In this document: one piece after another, positions 1 to 10,777 of the stretch
How positions within the stretch are numbered: position 1 is the stretch's first letter
How the letters are laid out: each line of letters starts with the position of its first letter
Source: Plantago elongata
Taxonomy: Eukaryota; Streptophyta; Magnoliopsida; Lamiales; Plantaginaceae
Direction: 5' to 3'
Length of the DNA stretch: 64,000 nt
NCBI GenBank assembly: GCA_036897095.1
Contig: JAYMSP010000165.1
Location: 1 to 64,000 of the forward strand
The notes under the pieces: generated by a model
What the model saw: only the letters and a program-made list of their open reading frames with translations
Told to the model about the DNA's origin: nothing
The model's database searches: none
Position numbers and translations under genes: made by a program

Positions 1-54
1 TGTGAATGGAGAAGAAGAGAGTAATTTTGCAGAAATTTGCAGAGTGAGTGAGTT

Positions 55-300
55 GAGTCACTCTCTGCACTGACGACTACTACTACTACCCAGAGAGGAG
101 AGAAGAGAAGAAAAGAAAAGAAAAGAAAAGAAACAAATGACAGAGGCTGAGCTCTATATAAAATATAAATGCTAATTTCCCAATCTCACCGATACATAAG
201 AAAAAGCAGAAATCGAATAAATTTACACAGTAAAAGACAAAAATGTAAATAATCCCAAAACATAGTTGCAAAACTACGAGGACAAGACTTATGTAACCGA
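55..300 (-). promoter_or_regulatory. possible promoter and leader of a gene off the left edge
   Basis: Read on the minus strand there is a TATA-like stretch (TATATAGAG, about 156-165) followed by a long CT-rich tract over about 60-135, which is typical of plant 5' leaders. No start codon with a convincing reading frame follows before the window ends. This is an inference from composition only; the gene itself would lie to the left. Confidence 0.3.
106..133. repeat. (AAAAG)n microsatellite
   Basis: About five tandem copies of a GAAAA-type pentamer, inside the purine-rich tract that may be the leader of a leftward gene. Confidence 0.8.
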
Positions 301-599
301 GGAAATCATCAAATACATGCTTCCGTGTAATTCATTTGCTGCTAACTGTTAAGTGTTAACCACACCAATCCTATTGCACTGACCTAGTTCTATTCTCCAC
401 AAATTACCAACCTATCCTTACCTTTTACACAACAATAGACCATGTCAATAAAATACAATACAATACCATACCTCCCAAAGTTGCTTGCTTTTAGTCCCCA
501 CCTTGCCTAAAATGAGGGGGTGTGGCTAAAAGGACGTCGGGGTTCGCTCGGTCACAAAAGGAATTGGAGAGTTTTCTTTTATCAAAGATGGGTGGTATG

Positions 600-2110
600 T
601 GTATTCAGATATATATATATATAGTGAAAATGGGTTGCGTATAAATAACGGTATGTGACAAATTGTATTTGTTATATTCGGGGCGTCATGAGCTTTGACT
701 GCATTGAAATATAATTATAATAATCTTGAATGAGAATCTTGTGGTAATTAACTGGTAACTCACGTGTTATTTATTATTGAATGGGAGAAGTGATGGATGG
801 GCACATACTTAGAAAGTGGTAATACGTACAAGGGCGTCCTAGAGTGAATAAGAGTAGGTTAAATTATTTATAAATGTGAGGGAATGTCGTATATTTAAAG
901 TGGAGATGAATAGATGCAGAAGATGCGAACAAATAATGGTGGGCGACATATTGTATTTGTTAGATTCGTATAGTTATTATCTGAAATTATGAGAGAAGTT
1001 ACTACAAGAGGATGATGCTTAAGTAATAAATGGCTAGGCATGAACTATACTTCATTTCTTTAACGTTAAATGTGTCTCGAACCCCTAACATATTAGTTGG
1101 AGAAGAAATGTGTTATTAAATGAGTTGTGCTTCGTTTTTTAATGAACTTTACTTCTTAATTTTATAAAATCAAAATGAGACAATGCAGAAATATATACTT
1201 ACTTTAAATATACTAAATTGAGCCAAATAATATCCAGTGTAAGTGTATTTCTGTGACATGTATAGCACGAAGTAAATAATGTTTATTTTCATATTTATAA
1301 CGGGTGTATAAATATGTTTATAAATGCGCCTTAGGTGTAAGATCGTAAATTATAACATTGTTGTTGTATTTTATTTAATATTAATTTTATGTCTAGTTTA
1401 TGCTAGTATATTTGTTAAGAAGATAAAAATTACTAATAGACTTGATATATTAAATTCAATTTTTAGATTGTTTTTATTTTAAAATTATTAACTAAAATGT
1501 CACCCAAAATTAATTAATTCTCGATTTTCATTCTTTTGACTAGTGGATACTCATACCATTATCAACTACTCCACTTATCACATTAGTTAAGTAATAAGAT
1601 GTAGCCTGCTAGCCTTTATTGAGAAAAATAATCATTATGCAAGAAAAAAATTACATTAAACCTAAAGAGTACACACGTATTTAAGAGGAGCATACCTCAA
1701 TGGAATACTCAAACGACAACAGCCAGAACAATGAAGGAAAAGAACTGTAGATTTCTTCTAGTATGGGAAAGACAAGTTTAACATGTATCGAGATAAATAT
1801 ATAAGATTGATTGTAAATTAAAAGTGAAAATGAGTTAGACAGATGCGTATAAATAATGATACATGACATATTGTACATATTTATTAAATTAATATAACTT
1901 TTACCTGGCATTATGAGATTCGAAGCTCGATTTTATCCGCTTCAAAATGGAGTTACGATAATTTTAAATAAAATTCTTGATGTCCAGGCACGTGTTAGTT
2001 ATACCCATATGAGTGAAGTAGTGATGGACACTTACATGAGAAAATGCTAATACCATGAAAAGGAGTAGGTAAAACTATGTGTTGTACAATGTATTGTTAT
2101 GCTTACTTGC
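600..2110. repeat. diverged direct repeats of unknown family
   Basis: The stretches 630-870, about 905-1000 and 1845-2085 share an order of similar phrases: GTATAAATAA, a GACATATTGTA-like block, CATTATGAG/CATGAG, a TTCTTG block, CACGTGTTA, GTGATGGA and GAGTAGGT. They look like two long and one short diverged copies of one interspersed repeat, in the same orientation. No coding capacity or ends were recognised. The rest of 290-2450 is AT-rich with no gene visible. Confidence 0.4.
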
Positions 2111-2689
2111 TTAGATCATCTTCGGTATCATAATTTATTGAAACTCGTCATTTGAGCATTAAACTCACTGTAACTTTACAAAATTATCTATTTCAGTAGT
2201 GAAATTCAAAATCTATTTTATTTTAACATTTCTTTTCAACTTCATTATTCATTTCATTATTTTCTCATTTTCTTGTAAACTTTATTCTTAAATTATTTAA
2301 AATGTTGTTAATTAATTATGCGAAATCACATTAATTTTTGTTTAAATTACTTAAAAATAAAAATTACTTTACTTTCAAAAAATTACGACACTTGAAATTA
2401 AAAATTACAACAATTAAAGTATGATATTTAAATCCTAGTTATCAAACCCGAAAAATTGCTATGGATGTTATTATCATATTTTGTTTTCTTTTTTCTTTTT
2501 GTTTCATTTGTTCTCTTCTTTGCCCCGACTCTCTATTTTCCTTCTTCTCTCCTTTTTTTCTTGTCAGCACTGAGGCCAAGCAGCGCTCTAACTTCGATTG
2601 GGTTGTTGTTGGAGCTGGTCTTCGAAGTATAGATGAGGCCTTTGAGACTTTAAAAACCTAAAAAACTGAAATTGAGAACAATCTTAATG

Positions 2690-3010
2690 TGTGTATCAAG
2701 TCAATATGTAGTGATCCTGATGGAGAAAATGGAGCGCAATTTCAAGAATGGTGTGTTCTATATGGTATCATTCATCAAACAACCGACTCCTACTCTCCTT
2801 AATCAAGTGGAACTGTTGAACATAAAAAATAGGACATTGAAGGAGATGATGAATGCTATATTAAATTATGGGCAATAAAGTCTTAATTCTTATGGAGAGA
2901 TAGTCAAATTACCGATATACTCGAAAATGCCATCTATTTTCCTACGACATCAACCTCTTGTATTGCCGTCGAGGACTTATTGTGAATTTTTTGCCACTAT
3001 AAAATGCCAT
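2690..3010 (+). mobile_element. Ty1/copia integrase fossil fragment
   Basis: Conceptual translation shows a copia integrase-like string around YGIIHQTT, a PYSP-like segment and a KNRTLKEMMNA-like segment, the part just after the catalytic core of copia integrases. It is a short, heavily broken relic without LTRs or neighbouring gag or RT, so it is old. It is unrelated by position to the longer copia element at 43-48 kb. Confidence 0.65.
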
Positions 3011-3103
3011 ATCTGATAACTACCATATTAAAGGATTATATTTAAGCACGTGCCACATTAAACAATAAATTTAAAATATGTTATTCAATTTGATAGGTAG
3101 TAG

Positions 3104-3466
3104 TAGTGATGTTAAAAGAGCTTAAACAGAGTATTGTGACATTCGATTCGAGCTTGACTCGTTAATTAAATGAGTAAAAAAAGGCTCGAGCTCGAGTAAC
3201 ATGTCACGAGCTCGAACTCAAAAAAAATACGAGTATACGAACCTTATCGAGCTTTAACGAGCCTCTTTTATAAAAATATTAAAATATTTATTAAAAAATA
3301 ATTTTATTAAAATAATTGCTCTTAAACTTTATCGAACCGAATCGAACTCAATTCGATAATGAAACGAGAATGAATTCGAACTCGACTTCGCTCAAAATAG
3401 CTTATCGAGTCGAACCAAACCGAACCCTTGGAAAGGTTCGACTCGCATAACAAGTTAAGAACACTA
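3104..3466. mobile_element. non-autonomous hAT element
   Basis: A 363-bp element with short imperfect terminal inverted repeats (TAGTGATGTTAA at the left, TAGTGTTCTTAA read inward from the right) and 8-bp flanking target duplications GGTAGTAG (3096-3103) and CGTAGTAG (3467-3474), seven of eight matching. The interior is full of GAGCTCGAGCTCGAG-like and TTCGA-rich subterminal motifs, as in Ac-like hAT MITEs. No coding capacity. Confidence 0.75.
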
Positions 3467-3559
3467 CGTAGTAGTATTAGTACCTTATAAAAATGTGGGA
3501 GGGAGTCTTAGGAGAGATCACCGTAGAGAAAGACTTAAAAGACTAACTTTCTTTAATTA

Positions 3560-4482
3560 TACATATACCCCAAATTAAAAGCTAGCTACTAAAATTACCC
3601 CAACTCAACCAAGGGCTAGAAAATGGATTCTTACAAATGGATTAAGCGGGTCATTATAATACTCAAATATAACCCACTTACATCATAACTCAAATATACT
3701 AAAAACTGAAAACTCAAAATTCATCTCTCTAAAAAAATAAACTCGCCGGAAAAGTTGCAAGTCGCTGGAAAACATGTTCGAACGCCCCGGAAACAACATC
3801 ACAAAGGTAAATATATGAATATTTGATTATGTTCATCTCGAATATGCTTTTTCAAGCTCAAATTATATCCAAATCGACTAAATCAAGCTCAACATCATTA
3901 GAAAAAACATCAAGAAGGTACGAACAACTAGATCTCGACATAATTTATCTGAAATTGGTGTGTATTTTACATAGTAGTTGAAAATTTAATCCAGATATGA
4001 AAACTGCGTAATTGTTTCTTCAAATGTTCTGGCTAATATGTGTGATGTTGTAGCTTTCCTCTGTAATGTCCTTACTTATATATAAGATGTCCAATAAAAC
4101 AGAGTACATGAGCATATGCTCAAAAATTGGTGTTTCTATTACGATTTGATTATTTATCCACCGATCTACTCAAAAAAATTCTTGCATATAAGTTTCAATA
4201 CTGTTTCGATGCAAATATAAATTGATGAATTTTTTTTTACAATAGAAGTTGAGATTTTGAAATAGGTCTGAAAAAATTACATACAGTGCTAAGATGTTTG
4301 GGATTATTTGTGTTATGTTTGAGCTTATATCAGTAATATTCTCAGACAAGTCTATGTAATAGAAAAGTGATGTTGTTGTCCACAAAATATTATTATCTTT
4401 AGTGTTGTTCTTAACTATATTGGTAGTGTTATAAACTATTTGTGTAATGTTCACAACTATTTGGTAAAATATTCTTAGATAT

Positions 4483-4527
<45 letters not shown>

Positions 4528-4970
4528 TGAGAGGTTTGATTTAAAATATAATGTGCTTAACTGTATATGTAATGTTCACGACAATTTGAGTAATGTTCCA
4601 GACTATATGATTAATGTTCGTTTCTATTTGTCTGAAATGACGGTTCATTTTTTGATTATGTCTGAAATGGATCCACACACAGCTCGCAAAACTATATAAC
4701 CCGCCCAGCAACTCGTGAAATTATTTAAAAGCATGATAAGTCACTTATTTGAGTAATGTTATGGCGTATTTGGGTAATATTCTCACTTATTTGAGTAATA
4801 TTCATTATTTGAAAAAGACAAATATAATGAAAAAAATTGCACAAAACCGTTTTATAACCCGAAAACTCGCGAGAATTATTTTAACCCGATTCGCTGACCC
4901 GCGAGAAATGAAGATAAATGAGATAAATTACAATTTAATTCGTCTATTTTGTTTTAATTAATTGTTAGCC
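3560..4970. repeat. short-phrase repeat region, unclassified element
   Basis: Between 4010 and 4830 a loose phrase of the form TATTTGaGTAATgTTC recurs many times on either strand, broken by a (GT)n run. The flanks at about 3740-3790 and 4690-4910 contain CGCCGGAAA- and ACTCGCGAG-like sequence. It may be the body of a non-autonomous transposon, but I found no convincing ends. No gene is visible. Confidence 0.35.
4485..4525. repeat. (GT)n microsatellite
   Basis: An uninterrupted GT dinucleotide run of about 20 units. Confidence 0.95.
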
Positions 4971-5744
4971 TATTAGAAGATTGTGCGGAAATGTATAAAT
5001 TTATTAGTGACCATACTTATTCAAAAAGTTCTGATTGGTCCTTATTTTTCTATTTTACTCCTGTGACCTGGATGACTTGTAGTGAATTTTTGTCACTGTA
5101 AATTACCTTCATTTACGAAGACTGATATATTAAAAGATCATATATGTATTTTTGTCAGTATTGCATGCCATGTTAAAAGGACTGAATTTTAATTTTTCTG
5201 ATAAAAGTAAGATAGAGATAAGATAACATATTATAGAAAATCTTTGGTTTTGGAATTAAAATGGGACCAAGTAGGTGAGTTTAAGAATTTTTATTTAATG
5301 GACATGTATGACTGCCTGTCTTCCTCGGAATCTAATAATATGGTACTTTCTGCGCTTCAACACCATAACATTATGAGTTCGATTCTCCGTAACAGATAAT
5401 TATATTTTTTATATAGAGATTGATATTGATTTACGTCTAAACTAAATGATAAATTCGTCATGTTCAATTATTATAATTATAATAGTATATAGTATATTTA
5501 AAATATTTTTATATAATCATCCGCCGTGAAACCTTTCCTCTTCCTTTCTTTTCTTTTCTGTTGTATTTTGAATACTATAATTACGTGGAAAGTGAGTAAA
5601 GATAATCTTTCACTGGAAAAGCAAGTTTCACATTTACTCATCTGCGGTAAAGTAGTAATAGTAGGAGTAGTACTATTTACTACCGACCCCAGCCCAATTA
5701 TATCAACTAGGTATATTTTTATATCTTAAAAAATCAAATAATAA

Positions 5745-5890
5745 AGGGGCTAATTGGCATGGCATTTGAATGAGAATTTTGATGAAATTGTGTTTCAAAT
5801 GAAATTGTAATGTGGGTATTTGAAGTGTATTTTAGGTCAAATTACTATTCATCGAGTCGAATGGAGGCATTTAAATGCCTGGCCAGCCCC
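5745..5890. mobile_element. Tourist-like MITE, copy 1
   Basis: About 145 bp with termini GGGGCTAATTGGC and GGCCAGCCCC, flanked by TAA on both sides. It is the same family, in inverse orientation, as the element at 29174-29322. The 3-bp TAA target site and GGGGCT ends suggest a PIF/Harbinger (Tourist) MITE. Confidence 0.6.
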
Positions 5891-5893
5891 TAA

Positions 5894-8800
5894 GAACTAT
5901 TAAGTCAAACAGGAGAAAATCTAAAAAGTATACTTTATATTATCCCAATCTCATGTACAAAACACGTACTATATGTTGACACTGTTTAAAGCTTAAATCT
6001 AATTTGTATATTCCAATTAATTTTAAAACTAAATCTGAACGTGTTAATTTTAACGTCAATCATCCCATACACGTTGACACATGTCAACTCTACATTTAAT
6101 GTGGTAAAAATTAGAAAAAAAATAAAAATTCATTTTATTTTTATTTCCCAACTTCTAAGTATTTGAGATCTTGAAATAAGAAAATAGATATGAAATTTAA
6201 TGAACTGTTCGGTTTAGGATTGAAATTGAGATAACTTAATTTAAGTTGCATGTTTATGTATAAAAATTATCATAACATTCAGTTGTAATTGAGTTGTTTC
6301 AATTTAAAATCTTTCTTAAAATACGCAGTTAATCGAGTTGAGAAATTTGTCCGATGAAGAAAACCCACCTGGAGCGTAGTATATAGTTGGGACTTGGATG
6401 CATGATGCGAAAGTGAGAAATCATACGGCGAGGCGGGGACCTCACTTTACACACACAAGGGTGGGCAAACGCAAGGCAGCCAATGGTCAAGTTGCAGGCC
6501 CTGGTAAAGAAAACAATTGAACTGTCAGGGGAAAAGTTACCTCCTGCCAATTGTCATGAAAACTCATCATCCATATCTTTACCACGCCGATAACAAATCT
6601 ATCCATCATTGCAGAGCACCACTGTGTGGCTAGATATACTATTCTATATTACAAAACAGACTATATTATACATTTAAGAATCGTTTGATAGCCATTTAAA
6701 TTGAGTTGTAGATGTTTTCATACCAGACAATGATATGTTTAATATCTTCTTAACGTGTCGAATTCGTTAACGCTGCTCGGTGAATTAAATTTGGTGTATG
6801 AAGAATATTTGGACCATATTTTACCATGTAAAATTAAGCCACAAAATGTGAATTTAGCTAAGATTATTTATTGGGCTGTTAGCTTGTTCATGTTTTTAAG
6901 CCACAATCCATGCTGGATTAATTGGCCACTATAAAAAATAATGTACCAAATACAAGACTGTAAAATATTAAAACCGATAAAATTACAATAAAATTGAACT
7001 AATGAAGCTATTATTTTTTATTGATCAATTCCCAACCAACCAGTTTCTTACGTCTCCATGATTATTTTACGCTGTTCGGCCCCAAAATCTTATGCCTACT
7101 AGACTACCACTACCTAAGAATGATCTCGATATCATTGAAAGAAATAGCATAATTATTTGTGAACATTGTAATTTGGGCTTGGCAAATCATTACTGATTTT
7201 GGGTTGTACTTGTTACGACAATTTGCGGACACCAACACATTGTCAAGGGCACATTAATCATACAAGTTATACACAATTGATTTTATATGTATTAAATGCA
7301 CTAATACTATAATTGTATTGTTTTGATGTGTATTAATATATTTAACCTTTCTTTAAAAAAAAAACCACAAATATGTAAATATCAACCTATATTCTAAATA
7401 CAATTTTTAAAATTCGGTTCCATTTAGTTACTATTAATTAAAAAAAACCTATACTATCACCCATATTTATAAATACAAAACCAAGACGATGTATCTGATT
7501 GATTTCTATTAATATTCTCATTTGACTTTAAAAAAAGAAATTACACCAAACATTCGTTAATTTCAATAGTTTATTGATAATCTTACAAGAAAAACGGGAC
7601 TAGGATCGGTTTTGAAACCATTAATGTGAAACACTACCTATGACTTATCAAAGCATGACACACATATAGTCATTCTCTAAAGGTGGTATGCTATGATAAG
7701 AAAATAGTGCGAGATTAAATAAGAAATTAGTACAATATGGGATGTTTATATATCATTACTATTAGAATTCTTACGAATACTACTACGCTTGTCGTTGTGT
7801 TGATAATGAAATCTGTCATATCATGTGATATATTCGTTTTTAATTCAACTTTTCACTTTTAATTTTGGTACTTTCCAATTTTCAGTTCTCATTCATTAAA
7901 TTGAAAGTACAAAATCTACTACTTTATTTATTATGTTTATATTTTCATTCAATCATTTTCTATTTTATTAATGCACATTGTACTTTATTTAATCATCTCT
8001 TAAATCTGGTGTATAGAATTGTAGGAATTTGAATCCGGAATAAAGGGAGTATTTTCTATAAATTACAACAACAAACGTATTGTATTACAATAATATAATT
8101 AAACCCATATATATGAAGCTTGTGTTTCTATATGTTTAAAACAACTTTTTTTGAGAAGTAAGTAGTTTTAGTGTTTTATGTTATAACTTTTGCTGTAACT
8201 TCTATAAAAATGATAAGTAACAGGCAGAAGCTTAAATGCAACTAAATACATAATTCTACCTGCTTTAATAATAATAGTTTTTTTTCTATTAAAATCAACT
8301 ATCTAAATTATTCTTTACAAACACTACTTTTATAATTTTAAACTATTTTTTATATAATATATTAAATACTAACAACGTTGCTTAAAAATTTAAAGAAGTA
8401 CCGACAAAAGCATTTGTAAACGCACATGAAATCGCGATTTTAAAGTTAGTTGCATTAAATTGAAATTGGAAAGCAGTGTTGTTTTATATGGGGGTTATGT
8501 TATGTAATGTTATTCTCCAGGTGCTTTTAGTAGTAGTATCAAATGATCCCACATGCGCATGGCAGATTTGAAACGTACAAATTCGAATTCTCTTGTCTTT
8601 CCTTTGAGCTTTATGTCTACGCTATCCAATTCCAACTCCATTGCAATTTGCACATATATACTCTTAAACTGGACTAACAGATCCCGCGACTTCTAATGGG
8701 CCTATTATATCCATGTCTCTTGCTTATACTGGGCCTACTATATATCCAGTCACAAACATCCATGTTTCTAATGTAAGTTAAGATCGAAACAAAAGGCAAC

Positions 8801-9000
8801 ATACGATACTGTTTTAGAATCAATAATTTAAAAAACGACTATTGTACATTTGAACTATACTATACAACGTTTTTCCTTCATAGGTTAGTCTTTTGAAAAA
8901 TTTATCTCCAGCTTGGTTGCTGGAGCAATTTTTCAAGGGAATAATTCCATACTAGTAGCTCAATCTTGGGAGTCGGAGATTTTAGGCCTTGAGTGGCATA
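5894..9000. other. intergenic, no gene recognised
   Basis: AT-rich sequence with no convincing coding region. A slightly GC-richer patch at about 6340-6550 is open on the minus strand for some 70 codons but resembles no family I know. Confidence 0.5.
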
Positions 9001-9138
9001 CCATCCAAATGGCCATTTGGATGGATTTCTGTGAAATTGTGTCTGGCAACTGATTCAAATAGGAGAAATTTAAATCTGTATGGATTTCTCTGAAATTGTA
9101 TTTGGCAACTGATTCAAATAGGAGAAATTTAAATCTGT
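9001..9138. repeat. 24-bp palindrome followed by a 59-bp tandem repeat
   Basis: Positions 9001-9024 are a perfect palindrome with half-site CCATCCAAATGG and no spacer. The next sequence is a tandem pair of 59-bp units (9021-9079 and 9080-9138) differing at a few bases. A shorter phrase GTAGACTCATTTTGCCTT then recurs near 9144 and 9206. Confidence 0.85.
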
Positions 9139-9239
9139 GTAATGTAGACTCATTTTGCCTTATAGAATACTATTCATTCCAATCCAAATCAAATAATTGA
9201 GTAACGTAGACTCATTTTGCCTTGAACTATTTTTTCTTT

Positions 9240-10770
9240 TTCCAATCAAGTTTCATTCATACAGCATAAAGAAATCAAGACCTTGACTTGGAAAGTAGTA
9301 AACATGATTGCAGAAGAAGAATAACAGTAGAAGTCGAAGAAGACTAAAGAAGAGGAACAGTACGAAAAGTATAGACTGCAGAAGAAGAACTGTCCATCTC
9401 TGCAACTTACTTCGAGACGGCAATGGAATCGTGACCTTGACTTGTCGCTGTCTCCGACGAATTGAGTCGATGGTGTGTAGGTCGAATTGTGTCCAGCCTT
9501 AATCTCCAAGACTCCAACCTTCGTCGGCCGTCATGCCGCTTCTTCTTCACCGATTAAACGCAAGAAGACGGCAAGAATTGAACTGCCGACTTGAGAAAAT
9601 TCGATGAAGCTAGCTTAATAGGCAACAATTGAGAAGATGGTTGAGTAGATGAGTGAAGAAGAAGAGTAGAAAAAGAAATCGGGGGAAGAAGCTGAGACAC
9701 AGACATAGAAGAAGTCGGCGACTTGGGAAGAAGACGGTGGATTTGGGGATTTGGTTTGGGAATTGGGTTATTTGTTAATTTTGATAAGTTGCTAATTGCA
9801 AATAAACCCATCAATTACTTCTGCATTATTAATTTTGCATTGAGATTCTTAAAAATAGCAATCAGATAAGAAAGAAGAACAAGACACATGATGAGCTTTC
9901 CAAAAAAATTATAAAGTAAAGGTGCACATGCATTTTGAGAAGAAATTTGTGGCAGTACTGAATTAATATATTGTATCTGACACTGTGTACTGTTATCATG
10001 TCTATTCCATCAATTCAATAATGGTAATGCATTATTAACATCATTATTCAGCCTTTGCTTTTCATTCAGTATAAGTTACCTATATATAGTTTCGTTTGTT
10101 GAATGAATGATATACAAAACTGATCAACTCCGCCTATATAATTGTATATCGTTTATTGAGATTGTATCACTATACAAAGTCGGATCAGTTTCCTTACCTC
10201 GTGGACAATTAATACTTGAATGGATCATATGTGAAGCAACAATCTGAGACCAAGCAAAACCTCTGTGGAAGAACGCTGAGTTTGTGACTGAACCTGCATA
10301 TGAGCTCAATGGCGTAAATCGGAGACTCAACCACAACTTCACACCCAGCAACATCAGGCAATATTAGGGACCGGTTGTCTTGCAAATAAAGATAGCAAGA
10401 TCACTTTGGTTTGGTTCAGCAACATATCATATGAACTAGCTTTCTGGCACATTTTCTCTCATGTGATCTCAAGCAAGCTTCAATTTTTTTGAGTGATCAT
10501 CACTTTTACTAAGAATATTAGTATATAAAGGTAAATGAAGTTACAATTTAAAGTATCTGTTGTACTTTTCCACTTACAGAGTATTGTTTACAATTTTGTA
10601 TAATAGCATTATCTTTTCAAACAAAAAAAAAATCACATGCCATGTGAAAATTTTCCTAAATGGCAGCTCAGAAATAGTTATTTCTCCTTCCTCTTCTGTA
10701 TGCAATCCAAATTTATATGTAAATATAAACAATAAACAAATGACCCTATAGCCTAACATAAAGTTTGATC
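9240..10770. other. intergenic and downstream flank of the transporter
   Basis: 9300-9760 is purine-rich on the plus strand (GAAGAAGA tracts) with some open but unrecognised frames on both strands. 10124-10354 is open on the minus strand for about 76 codons without a recognisable match. The part next to 10777 presumably holds the transporter's 3'UTR. Confidence 0.4.
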
Positions 10771-10777
10771 AGTGAGA

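Noticed and set aside
2461-2661. 66-codon plus-strand frame before the copia fragment
   Set aside because: Mostly hydrophobic low-complexity sequence, unrecognised and without splice support.
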